64,000 nt of DNA from contig NZ_PCOZ01000017.1 in NCBI RefSeq assembly GCF_002979555.1, positions 20,533 through 84,532 of the forward strand, read 5' to 3'. A program made the translations under genes and the position numbers. Shown here piece after piece: positions 8,553 through 16,623 of this stretch (position 1 is the stretch's first letter; each line of letters opens with the position of its first letter). The notes below the pieces were generated by a model. That model saw only the letters and a program-made list of their open reading frames with translations. It did no database searches and was not told the origin of the DNA. Source of the DNA: Pseudomonas sp. MYb60. Its GTDB lineage: Bacteria; Pseudomonadota; Gammaproteobacteria; Pseudomonadales; Pseudomonadaceae.

Positions 8553-10415
8553 ATGAGAATTTCCAAGCTGTATTTGCTGATGGCCCTCGCAACCTGCAGC
8601 CATGCGATGGCCGCCGACCTGGCCCTTACTCCATGGGCACCGAGCTTGAACGCCGAGGCCATGGTTTTCCTGAACCCTACCGAGCGCCTCACCGCCAGTA
8701 CCCGCGACGGCCTGCAACTGGTGGACGCCAAAGGCACCGAGCTGGCTCGTTACAACGGCAACTTCAGCAGCCTCGACACCCGCGCTGCCGGCACCCAGAC
8801 CCTGGTGGCCAGCCTCGACAACGACCGCCAGCAAGCGCTGCTGATCAGCCTCGACACCGCCACCAAGACCTTCGGCAAACCGCTTTACCTGCCAACCCGC
8901 GACTATGCCGTCAACGGCCTGTGCCTGTACCGCGACTCGGCCGCCAACCTGTTTGTGTTCCTGGTGGGTGAGGAGGGCAAGGGTGAGCAATGGCTGGTGG
9001 GCAACGCTACCACGCTGCTGAGCGAGCCCCAGCGTGTACGCGGCTTGCCGTTGCCGCCGTCGGCACAGTTCTGTCAGGTGGATGACGGCGCCAACCGCCT
9101 GGTGGTGAATGAAGAAAACGTCGGCTGGTGGGCCTACCCGGCGCATCCGGAAGCCGATGTGCAGCGCACCCCGGTGGCGCTGTTCGACGACCCGAAACGC
9201 GAGGCCGGTGCCATGGCGCTGGTGCCGGGTGGAGTCGTCGCGCTTGACCCGAAGACCGCGCACTTGCATCTGTTCCAGCAACAGGGCGAACGTTGGGTCG
9301 AGCAGCCCAGCCTGAGCCTGCCCGGCCTGAAAGAGCCGGAACAACTGAGCCTCAACGGCCGGCAACTGCTGGTACGTGACGACGACAGCGGCACGCTCTA
9401 CCAGGGCACGCTCAACTGGCAGGCCACGCCGGTGCCGGTCGACGCGGTGATCCCGGAAGTCGCCGCCGTGCGCCAGACCGATCCGGTCGGGCGCCAGGGC
9501 GATGCCGCGGATGACCCGGCGATCTGGATTCACCCCGAGCAACCGTCCAAAAGCCGCGTACTGGGCACCAACAAAAAGCAGGGCCTGCTGGCCTATGACC
9601 TCGACGGCAAGCTGTTGCAAGAACTGGCAGTCGGACGCCTGAACAACGTCGACGTGCGCCCGAATTTCAAACTCGGCGCGCAGACCGTCGACCTCGCTGT
9701 TGCCAGCAACCGCGATCACAACAGCCTGAGCCTGTTCAGCATCGACCGCGCCACCGGCGAGTTGCGCGAGGCCGGTGAGGTGCCGACGCCGCTCAAGGCG
9801 ATCTATGGCATCTGCCTGTTCCAGCCCGCCAGCGGCGAGATCTATGCAATCGCCAACGACAAGGACGGCACCTTCCTGCAATACCGCCTCAGCGCTGCGG
9901 ATGGTCGCGTTCAGGGCGACCTGGTGCGCCAGTTCAAGGTCGACAGCCAGCCCGAAGGCTGCGTCGCCGATGACCAGCGCCAGCGCCTGTTTATCGGCGA
10001 GGAAGACGTCGGCGTGTGGGCGGTGGATGCCCGCGCCGATCAGCCGGCCACGCTCACGAGCGTGATCAAGGTGGGCCCCCAGTTGCATGCGGACGTCGAG
10101 GGGCTTGCGTTGTACCAGAGCGATAAACGCGACTACCTGGTGATTTCCAGCCAAGGCAATGACAGCTACCTGGTGGTGGATGCCGAGCCGCCGTTCGCCC
10201 CCCACGGTGCGTTCCGTGTCGGCCTGAACGCCGCCGCCGGCATCGATGGTGCGTCGGAAACCGATGGCCTGGAAGTGACTGCGATCAACCTCGGCGGGCC
10301 CTGGAGCCAGGGCATGCTGGTGGTTCAGGACGGGCGCAAGCGCATGCCCGAGCAGGCGCAGAACTTCAAGTTCGTGCCCTGGGCTGATGTGACCCGCGCG
10401 CTGAAGTTGCCGTGA
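8553..10415 (+). CDS. Two-domain beta-propeller phytase
   Basis: A 620-residue secreted phosphatase that removes phosphate from myo-inositol hexakisphosphate in a calcium-dependent way. Residues 1-21 are a signal peptide. The C-terminal half is a canonical beta-propeller phytase: DDPAIW (320-325), GTNKKQGLLAYDL, NNVDVR (364-369), then PEGCVADDQRQRLFIGEEDVG. The first ~300 residues look like a second, degenerate propeller (VDDGANRLVVNEENVGWW echoes the later motif). Single-domain members are about 350 residues long. The ATG at 8553 has a GAAGGA site 12 nt upstream; a TTG two codons earlier is less likely. It sits 56 nt after the receptor gene. Confidence 0.92.
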   Translation: MRISKLYLLMALATCSHAMAADLALTPWAPSLNAEAMVFLNPTERLTASTRDGLQLVDAKGTELARYNGNFSSLDTRAAGTQTLVASLDNDRQQALLISLDTATKTFGKPLYLPTRDYAVNGLCLYRDSAANLFVFLVGEEGKGEQWLVGNATTLLSEPQRVRGLPLPPSAQFCQVDDGANRLVVNEENVGWWAYPAHPEADVQRTPVALFDDPKREAGAMALVPGGVVALDPKTAHLHLFQQQGERWVEQPSLSLPGLKEPEQLSLNGRQLLVRDDDSGTLYQGTLNWQATPVPVDAVIPEVAAVRQTDPVGRQGDAADDPAIWIHPEQPSKSRVLGTNKKQGLLAYDLDGKLLQELAVGRLNNVDVRPNFKLGAQTVDLAVASNRDHNSLSLFSIDRATGELREAGEVPTPLKAIYGICLFQPASGEIYAIANDKDGTFLQYRLSAADGRVQGDLVRQFKVDSQPEGCVADDQRQRLFIGEEDVGVWAVDARADQPATLTSVIKVGPQLHADVEGLALYQSDKRDYLVISSQGNDSYLVVDAEPPFAPHGAFRVGLNAAAGIDGASETDGLEVTAINLGGPWSQGMLVVQDGRKRMPEQAQNFKFVPWADVTRALKLP

Positions 10416-10416
10416 C

Positions 10417-10434
10417 CTGTCATCAACCGGTCAT
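10417..10434 (+). promoter_or_regulatory. Second candidate Pho box, before tolQ-like gene
   Basis: CTGTCATCAACCGGTCAT starts two bases after the phytase stop codon. The first repeat is a perfect CTGTCAT; the second (CGGTCAT) has two mismatches, and the spacing is the correct 4 bp. An AT-rich TTTTTAATCGAAT follows and could hold a -10 element. It would give the motor genes their own phosphate-responsive promoter. Confidence 0.65.
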
Positions 10435-10462
10435 GACTTTTTAATCGAATAGGAGCTCAACC

Positions 10463-11155
10463 ATGCACGCGACGATGGAACACATGACGATCTGGGGCCT
10501 GATCACGGACGCCAGCCTGCTGGTCAAGGCCGTGATGATCACCTTGCTGCTGGCCTCGCTGGTCAGCTGGTACCTGATCATCCAGCGCGGCACGGTGCTG
10601 CGCCGGCTGGAGCGCCAGGCGAATGACTTTGTGCAGCGCTTTCGCAGCGCACCGGACTTGCAGCCGCTGTACCGCGACACTGTGCAGGCGGGCGAGGGCG
10701 GCATTGCGCTGATCTTCATTGCCGGGGTGCAGGAATACCAGCACCTGTACAACCACGACCCAGCGGTGCTTGAAGGGGTGGAGCGGGCGTTGCAGGTGGC
10801 GATCACCGAGCAGGAGATCGAGTTGGAAAAGGGCCTGCAATTTCTCGCGACCGTGGGCTCGGTCAGCCCGTACATCGGCCTGTTTGGCACCGTGTGGGGC
10901 ATCATGAATTCGTTCATCGGCCTGTCCCAGGTGCAGCAGGCCACGCTGTCCACCGTGGCGCCGGGCATTGCCGAGGCGTTGATCGCCACGGCCATCGGCC
11001 TGTTCGCGGCCATCCCGGCGGTGATCGCGTACAACCGTTTTGCTGCCCGTGGCCAGACCTTGCTCACGCGCTATTACGCCTTCGGCAATGAACTGCAAGT
11101 GCGCCTGCATCGCAGCCTGCGGGGCACGCCGATCAACTTGGCCGTGGCCGCGTGA
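10463..11155 (+). CDS. TolQ-type MotA/TolQ/ExbB proton channel subunit
   Basis: A 230-residue inner-membrane protein with three membrane helices (about residues 15-38, 135-155 and 170-195). It carries the signature GLFGTVWGIMNSFIGLS and the run TVAPGIAEALIATAIGLFAA, which are closer to Pseudomonas TolQ than to ExbB. It should form a proton-driven motor with the following TolR-like protein to energise the TonB encoded next. A GGAG ribosome site precedes the ATG. No tolA, tolB or pal is nearby, so this is a dedicated paralogue and not the housekeeping Tol system. Confidence 0.9.
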   Translation: MHATMEHMTIWGLITDASLLVKAVMITLLLASLVSWYLIIQRGTVLRRLERQANDFVQRFRSAPDLQPLYRDTVQAGEGGIALIFIAGVQEYQHLYNHDPAVLEGVERALQVAITEQEIELEKGLQFLATVGSVSPYIGLFGTVWGIMNSFIGLSQVQQATLSTVAPGIAEALIATAIGLFAAIPAVIAYNRFAARGQTLLTRYYAFGNELQVRLHRSLRGTPINLAVAA

Positions 11156-11168
11156 AAGGAGCAAGACG

Positions 11169-11615
11169 ATGCTGACCAGGCCGCAACGCAAGCACGGGCC
11201 CAAGGCCGAGATGAACGTGGTGCCTTACATCGACGTGATGCTGGTGCTGCTGGTGATCTTCATGGTCACCGCACCGATGCTGACCCAGGGCGTGAAGATC
11301 GAATTGCCCAAGGTCGCCGCCGAGGCGCTGGCCACCGACACGCGCCAGCAGATCCTCACGCTGTCGGTGAAGGCCGACGGCGGTTACTACTGGAACCTCG
11401 GCGGCGAACTCGATACCCGTCACCAGACCGACAGCGCCGTCAGCCTAGATGAAATGGGCGCCAAGGTCATGCAGGTGGCGGCGGCCCGCAGCGACACCCA
11501 GGTGTACATCCGCGCCGACGACAACGCCGGCTATGGACGGGTGGTCGCGGCCATGGCGGTATTGCAGAAGGGTGGTGTGAGCAACCTGGGGCTGGTGACC
11601 GAGGCCCCACAATGA
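11169..11615 (+). CDS. TolR/ExbD-family motor subunit
   Basis: A 148-residue protein with one N-terminal membrane helix containing the proton-relay Asp (VVPYIDVMLVLLVIFMVTAP, residues about 18-37) and a periplasmic domain ending DDNAGYGRVVAAMAVLQKGG. The helix is TolR-like. The start is 13 nt after the tolQ-like stop and has a GGAGCA site. The stop overlaps the tonB start (ATGA), so translation is coupled. Confidence 0.9.
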   Translation: MLTRPQRKHGPKAEMNVVPYIDVMLVLLVIFMVTAPMLTQGVKIELPKVAAEALATDTRQQILTLSVKADGGYYWNLGGELDTRHQTDSAVSLDEMGAKVMQVAAARSDTQVYIRADDNAGYGRVVAAMAVLQKGGVSNLGLVTEAPQ

Positions 11616-12376
11616 CGGCGATGATCATGCACAGTCCAGCGCTGGTATTGGCGCCTCGGGAAGCCTCCGGGGTCTGGAGAAACAGCGTCGCCGCCAGCCT
11701 GGCGGTGACCCTGCATGTGGGCGTGCTGGCGGCGTTGATGCTGGGGTGGTCGACGGAACAACCACCGGTCGAGGTGCCTCGGGTGATGCACACCCAGTTG
11801 GTGATCCTGCCGCCAGCGCCGGCCCCCGTGCCGGAACCCGTGGCGGTTGCAGCGCCGCCGGAGCCGGTCAGCGTTCCGGTGCCGCCCAAACCTGTGGTCG
11901 ACCCACAGATCCAGGCGCAAAAACTGGAGAAAGCCGCCTTGGCCCGCAAGCGCGTCGAGGAAAGGAAAGCCGAGCAGCAACAGGAGCGTCTGGCCACCGA
12001 GCAACGCAACCGTGAGCTGGAACAACAACGCCAGGCCGCTGCCCAATCCGCTCGCCCGGCCACACCGGCACCGGCACCTGCGCCCGCGCCCGCACCGGCC
12101 TTCGACAGCCGCCAGTACCAACCCTTGAGCAAGGAAGCCCCGGACTACCCCGAGCGCGCACTGGACAAAAACATCGAAGGCGATTGCTCAGTGGAATACA
12201 CCGTCAACACCCAAGGCCGTGTGGAGAACCCCAGGGTGCTGGACGGTTGTCATCCGTTGTTCATGCGGCCTTCATTGGCGGCGGCGAATACCTTTCGCTA
12301 TCAGCCGCGTGTGGTCGATGGCAAACCCGTGCCCGTCCCGGCAGTGCGCAACACCTTCCACTACCGCATCAAATGA
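11612..12376 (+). CDS. tonB: TonB-family energy transducer
   Basis: A 254-residue protein with an N-terminal membrane anchor (about residues 27-47). Pro-rich stretches follow (PPAPAPVPEPVAVAAPPEPV), then a charged Gln/Arg/Glu coiled-coil-like segment. The C-terminal TonB domain is at residues 175-254 (YPERALDKNIEGDCSVEYTV, then FRYQPRVVDGKPVPV) and has two Cys that could pair. It links the motor encoded just upstream to the receptor at 5983. It is the last gene of the Pho-box operon and is followed at once by a terminator-like REP. Confidence 0.92.
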   Translation: MTAMIMHSPALVLAPREASGVWRNSVAASLAVTLHVGVLAALMLGWSTEQPPVEVPRVMHTQLVILPPAPAPVPEPVAVAAPPEPVSVPVPPKPVVDPQIQAQKLEKAALARKRVEERKAEQQQERLATEQRNRELEQQRQAAAQSARPATPAPAPAPAPAPAFDSRQYQPLSKEAPDYPERALDKNIEGDCSVEYTVNTQGRVENPRVLDGCHPLFMRPSLAAANTFRYQPRVVDGKPVPVPAVRNTFHYRIK

Positions 12377-12401
12377 ATACGTTCAGCCAACACAAAACCC
12401 G

Positions 12402-12434
12402 TGTGGGAGGGGGGAAGCCCCCTCCCACATTTTG
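12402..12434. terminator. REP hairpin acting as terminator after tonB
   Basis: A 12-bp perfect stem (TGTGGGAGGGGG / CCCCCTCCCACA) with a GAAG loop, followed by TTTT. It lies between convergent genes (tonB and the 2-hydroxyacid dehydrogenase) and could end transcription on both strands. The core is the same as that of the other REPs in this window. Confidence 0.7.
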
Positions 12435-12442
12435 ATCTCGCG

Positions 12443-13387
12443 TCAGGCGTTAGCGAGGTTCACGAGCTCGGTTCCGGAAACGTAGCGCTCCAGGTTTGCC
12501 AAAAACGCATCGGCTATCTCATTCTTGCTATTGGTCGAAATCGCCGACGTATGCGGCGACAACCGCACCCGTGGATGCGTATACAAGGGGTGCCCATCCG
12601 GCAACGGCTCCGGCTCGGTCACGTCCAGCGAAGCCAGGCCGATTTGCCCGTTATCCAGCGCCTCCAGCAACGCCTCCTGGTCCAACAACCCACCCCGCGC
12701 GATGTTGATCAGATGCAGCCCCGGTTTGGCGCTGCCCAGCACATCCCGATTGATAAGGTTGCGCGTGGCGTCGGTGAGCGGCGCGGCCACCACCAAGTGA
12801 TCGGCGCGGGCGAACAGGTCATGGATGTCCTTGGCCGCCTCCACTCCCGCGCTGAACGGTGCCTGGCTTTGACGCAATGCAATCACCTTGATGCCCAATG
12901 CCAACGCCTTGTGCGCCAGGCTTTCACCAATCGCGCCAAAGCCCAGGATGCCCAGCGTGGTGCCCTTGAGGGGCCGCAGTGGGGTGAAATTCCATTGCGC
13001 GTCTTTCACCCAGATTTCCGGCAGGTGCTTGGACGCGGCAAAGATCGCGGCCAAGGCAAACTCGGCGAGGTTGTCGGCGGCGCTGCCACGGGAGGTGGTC
13101 ACCGGCGGGCCGTCGAACAACCATGATGGGTAGAAGTCGATGCCTGAAGACACCAGGTGCACCCACTGCGTACCGTAGGGCCAGCCGGGTGGCGGGGTGT
13201 CCGGGGCGGTGTAGCCGCGCACGTTGATCGGGCGCGCCAGCAGGATATTCGCCTGCGGCGGCAGGTCGCTCGGTACCCCGGCGGGTACGCCGACCACCTG
13301 GGCGCCGGGATAGCGTGAGGCGAGTCGCTCGCGGATTACGTCGTTGAAATCTTCGTCCAGCTGGCTGGCGATAATCACCTGGGTCAT
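12443..13387 (-). CDS. D-2-hydroxyacid dehydrogenase family protein
   Basis: A 314-residue NAD(P)-dependent 2-hydroxyacid dehydrogenase. It has the Rossmann motif GFGAIG at 149-154, and the catalytic Arg231 (INIARGG), a Glu in VTEPEP and His279 (LSPHTS). Its start overlaps the stop of the acyl-CoA dehydrogenase gene (ATGA). It is therefore the last gene of a five-gene minus-strand sulfur-acquisition transcript starting at about 17598. The substrate is unknown; it may handle a 2-oxo acid left after desulfonation (inference). Confidence 0.88.
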   Translation of the reverse strand: MTQVIIASQLDEDFNDVIRERLASRYPGAQVVGVPAGVPSDLPPQANILLARPINVRGYTAPDTPPPGWPYGTQWVHLVSSGIDFYPSWLFDGPPVTTSRGSAADNLAEFALAAIFAASKHLPEIWVKDAQWNFTPLRPLKGTTLGILGFGAIGESLAHKALALGIKVIALRQSQAPFSAGVEAAKDIHDLFARADHLVVAAPLTDATRNLINRDVLGSAKPGLHLINIARGGLLDQEALLEALDNGQIGLASLDVTEPEPLPDGHPLYTHPRVRLSPHTSAISTNSKNEIADAFLANLERYVSGTELVNLANA

Positions 13388-14553
13388 GTGCGTTCCTTCT
13401 CACGTTGGGTGAAGACAGCCTTGCCGACGCCTTGCAACACGGCGTCGTTCTGCGGGGTATGCACGCGGCTGCACAGCACGTCGCGGTAGTGCCGTTGCAG
13501 CGGATTGAGTCGCGACAGGCCGGGGTTGCCAGAGGCTTCGATGGCCAGTTCCACGGCACGGATCGCGTTGTTGGTCACCAGGTATTTGAGCTGCGCGGCG
13601 TTGGCCGCCGGGGTGTGGCCATCGGCGGCGGCGTCCAGCAGGCTGCGGTTGGCAAACAGCAGGGTGTCGATATGGCCGATGGTTTCCTGAAAGCGCGGCA
13701 AGGTCGACAGCGCCGCGCCGAGGTTGGATGGCCTGCGTTCTTCCAGCCAGTTCACCAGCCAGTCCCGGGCGGCCTGGGCCACGGCGTCGTAGACCGAGGA
13801 CAGCAACACTGCCATCCACAGGAACCCCTCGGGGTCCAGTTCTGCCGACGGCGCGCTCCAGGGGCTGACGCTGACGGCGTGATCCAGCGGCACCAGCACG
13901 TTGTCGAGCACCACTTCATGGCTGCAGGTGGCGCGCATGCCCAGGTGGTCCCAGGTATCGATGATGGTCACGCCGGGACTGTCCTTGGGCACCAGCCAGG
14001 CGCCCACCAGCGGGTCGGCGTCGTCGCTGCGGGCCCAGACGCTGAACCAGCTCAGGCCGTGGCTGCCGGTGGAGTAGATCTTGCGGCCGCTGATGCGCCA
14101 GCCCTCGGCGGTGCGCACGGCGGTCGTCGCCGGCAGGCCGCCACGGGCCGGGGTGCCGAGGTCAGGCTCGACGCGCAGCGCGTTGATCAATGCGCCATTG
14201 CGCACGGCGTCTTCGGCCACCCGGGTACGCAGGTGCGCGGGCCAGCTCTTGCTGTCTTGCAGGCGTGTGTGTTGCAGGTATTGCATCACCAGGATCAGTG
14301 CGGTGGAAGGTTCACCCTTGGCGATCGCGCTGATGGCCTTGCGCGCCTGGGGCAGGCTGGCACCGCCACCGCCGAGGGACTTGGGCACGGTGAGGGCGAC
14401 CAGGCCGTGGTCGTGCAGCCGCTTGAAATTGGCATGGGGGAAGGCGCCGCTCTCGTCGTAGAGGTGCGCGGTGCTGGCCAGCTCAGTGGTGAGGCGTTCG
14501 AGCAGCGCTTCGAAGTTGGCGACGTCCACAGAGCGCAGAGACGGTTGGGTCAT
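13384..14553 (-). CDS. SfnB-like acyl-CoA dehydrogenase family monooxygenase
   Basis: A 389-residue flavoprotein of the acyl-CoA dehydrogenase/SfnB/DszC group. Family features are the N-terminal helical domain (HLYDESGAFPHANFKRLHDH), the flavin region (WRISGRKIYSTGSHGLSWFS) and the C-terminal helical bundle. SfnB-like proteins help Pseudomonas take sulfur from organosulfur compounds. The ATG at 14553 is chosen over an upstream in-frame TTG. It is flanked by the thioredoxin-fold gene and the 2-hydroxyacid dehydrogenase in one operon. The exact substrate is unknown. Confidence 0.85.
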   Translation of the reverse strand: MTQPSLRSVDVANFEALLERLTTELASTAHLYDESGAFPHANFKRLHDHGLVALTVPKSLGGGGASLPQARKAISAIAKGEPSTALILVMQYLQHTRLQDSKSWPAHLRTRVAEDAVRNGALINALRVEPDLGTPARGGLPATTAVRTAEGWRISGRKIYSTGSHGLSWFSVWARSDDADPLVGAWLVPKDSPGVTIIDTWDHLGMRATCSHEVVLDNVLVPLDHAVSVSPWSAPSAELDPEGFLWMAVLLSSVYDAVAQAARDWLVNWLEERRPSNLGAALSTLPRFQETIGHIDTLLFANRSLLDAAADGHTPAANAAQLKYLVTNNAIRAVELAIEASGNPGLSRLNPLQRHYRDVLCSRVHTPQNDAVLQGVGKAVFTQREKERT

Positions 14554-14584
14554 AAAGATGTACTCGGTCAAAAATGGGGGAGGG

Positions 14585-15268
14585 TTAGATGGCCAGGCGT
14601 ACTGCCTGTTGGCCCAGCAACTGCTCCACCGCCTTCAACACCGGATCAGCTTCCGTGCGCACCAACCAATCCGGGCTCACCTGCACAAACGCCACCGTGC
14701 CGTCCTTGGCAATCACCACCACCGTCGGTTGCGGCAACTCCCAGGTGCCGGTGCCAGTGGTCTCGCCAATGCTGTTGCCCTTGGCCAATGCGGCGTTGCG
14801 CGACGCCTCGTCAAAGCTGTAGAGAATCCCCAGGCGCCGCCCGAGGTTGTTGTCCTTGTCGCTGGCCACCAGCAGTTGCAGGTTATGGCGGGTCTTGATG
14901 TCGGCAAGCCGTTCCGGCACTTGCGGGCTCACCGCCACCAGCGGCACGCCACGTTCGCGCAGGCGCGGGTAGAGCTGGCGCTCGTAATAGGGCAGAGCGA
15001 TGTTGCACGCCGCGCAGCCCGCAAAGCGGAAGAAAATCAACACTGCAGGGCCGTCGGCCAGCAGCAGCTCGCGGTTGAGTTCGCCGCCTTCCACGTTGAG
15101 CAGGGTAAATGGGTCCAGCTCATCGCCGACCTGCACGTAGTCATCCGGCCGCGCTTCATCGACCAGGCGCTGGCGCTGGTCGATATTGACCTGCAGCGAC
15201 TCCGGCGCCCAGGTGGCCACGCGCTCGGCGTGCAGGTCCGCCAGTTGACGGTTCAGGGACTCACTCAT
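14585..15268 (-). CDS. AhpC/TSA-type thioredoxin-fold protein
   Basis: A 227-residue peroxiredoxin-like protein with the redox motif FRFAGCAACN (Cys85 and Cys88, CxxC) placed as in AhpC/TSA proteins. A typical cis-Pro strand follows (TWELPQPTVVVIAKDG). There is no signal peptide, so it should be cytoplasmic. The gene overlaps the monooxygenase upstream (ATGA) and belongs to the sulfur operon, where it could reduce thiols or remove peroxide made by the uncoupled flavin monooxygenase (inference). Confidence 0.85.
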   Translation of the reverse strand: MSESLNRQLADLHAERVATWAPESLQVNIDQRQRLVDEARPDDYVQVGDELDPFTLLNVEGGELNRELLLADGPAVLIFFRFAGCAACNIALPYYERQLYPRLRERGVPLVAVSPQVPERLADIKTRHNLQLLVASDKDNNLGRRLGILYSFDEASRNAALAKGNSIGETTGTGTWELPQPTVVVIAKDGTVAFVQVSPDWLVRTEADPVLKAVEQLLGQQAVRLAI

Positions 15269-16611
15269 GCCAGCGCCTCCTGCCGGTGTTCAACCTCGGC
15301 GACGCTGTAGCGGTTGGCCGGCACGTCCAGGCCCAGGTTGTCGCGCAGGGTCTGGCCACTGTATTCGCTGCGGAACACGCCGCGTTGCTGCAATACCGGC
15401 ACTACCAGTTCGGTGAAATATTGCAGGCCGTCCGGCAAGACCGAGTTGACGATGAAACCATCGCTGGCGCCGGTTTCGAACCAGGTCTGGATCGCATCGG
15501 CGACCTGTTCAGGGGTGCCGACAAAATCACGTTTTGGCCGCGAGAACCGCAGCGCGACTTCGCGCAGGGTCAGGCCTTCCTCCTTGGCCAGTTGCTTGAT
15601 GCGGTCGGAGCCGCCGCGCTGGCTATTGGAACCGAGGTCGCCGAGGTCCGGGAAGGGCGCGTCCAGCGGGTACTGGCTGAAATCGTGATCGTTGAACGGG
15701 CGACCGAGGGCGACGATCGCATCTTCCACGGTGACCAAGTCGACAGCCTGCTGGTAGCGGCTTTCCACCTCGGCTTCATCGCGCCCGACAATCGGGCGGA
15801 TGCCCGGCAGGATCGACAGGTCGTCCGGGTTGCGGCCAAAGCCCTTGGCGCGCCGTTTCAAGTCCGTGGCGTAGGCCTGGCCTTCCTCGATGCTCTCCAC
15901 ATGCACAAAGATGGCGTCGGAGTGTTCGGCGGCAAAGTTGCGCCCATCTTCGGAGGTGCCCGCCTGGAAAATCACCGGTTGGCCCTGGCGTGAGCGGGCG
16001 ATGTTCAGCGGGCCTTTCACCGAGAAAAACTCGCCCTTGTGGTTCAGCGCGTGCAGCTTGCTTGGGGTGAAGAACTCACCGGTGTGCTTGTTGTAGGCAA
16101 AGGCGTCGTCTTCCCAGGAATCCCACAGGCCCTTGACCGCGTTCACGTGCTCCTTGGCGATGCGATAGCGCACGGCATGCGGCGGATGCTCGGCCTTGCC
16201 GAAGTTGTCGGCGGTGCCGCTGAGCCACGAGGTAACGACGTTCCAACCGGCTCGGCCGCCGCTGATGTGGTCCAGGGACGCGAACTGGCGCGCCACCTGG
16301 TAGGGCTCGGTGTAGCTGACGGTCACCGTGGCCACGAGGCCGATATTCGTGGTGATCGCAGCCAGGGCCGACAGGATCGTCAGCGGCTCGAAACGGTTGA
16401 GGTAGTGCGGGCTGGACTTGGCGTGGATATGCAGGCTGTCGGCAATGAAGACGAAGTCGAATTTCGCGGCTTCGGCCAATTCAGTCTGCTGCTTGTAGAA
16501 CTTGAAGTCCGTGCTGGCGTTGGGCTGGGCCTGCGGGTGGCGCCATTCGCCCCAACCGTGACCGACTCCATGGACCATGGCGCCCAGCTTCAATTGACGT
16601 GGCTTGCTCAT
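15265..16611 (-). CDS. NtaA/SnaA/DszA-type FMN-dependent monooxygenase
   Basis: A 448-residue bacterial luciferase-like TIM-barrel enzyme. It uses reduced FMN and O2 to oxidise organosulfur or aminopolycarboxylate substrates. Characteristic stretches are ARQFASLDHISGGRAGWNVV, GRSRQGQPVIFQAGTSEDGR-like (here SRQGQPVIFQAGTSEDGR) and the C-terminal GTPEQVADAIQTWFE. The context (SsuA-like binding protein before it, SfnB-like and thioredoxin-fold genes after it) points to use of a sulfone, sulfonate or thiophene-like sulfur source. Confidence 0.9.
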   Translation of the reverse strand: MSKPRQLKLGAMVHGVGHGWGEWRHPQAQPNASTDFKFYKQQTELAEAAKFDFVFIADSLHIHAKSSPHYLNRFEPLTILSALAAITTNIGLVATVTVSYTEPYQVARQFASLDHISGGRAGWNVVTSWLSGTADNFGKAEHPPHAVRYRIAKEHVNAVKGLWDSWEDDAFAYNKHTGEFFTPSKLHALNHKGEFFSVKGPLNIARSRQGQPVIFQAGTSEDGRNFAAEHSDAIFVHVESIEEGQAYATDLKRRAKGFGRNPDDLSILPGIRPIVGRDEAEVESRYQQAVDLVTVEDAIVALGRPFNDHDFSQYPLDAPFPDLGDLGSNSQRGGSDRIKQLAKEEGLTLREVALRFSRPKRDFVGTPEQVADAIQTWFETGASDGFIVNSVLPDGLQYFTELVVPVLQQRGVFRSEYSGQTLRDNLGLDVPANRYSVAEVEHRQEALA

Positions 16612-16623
16612 GTTCTGCTCCTT

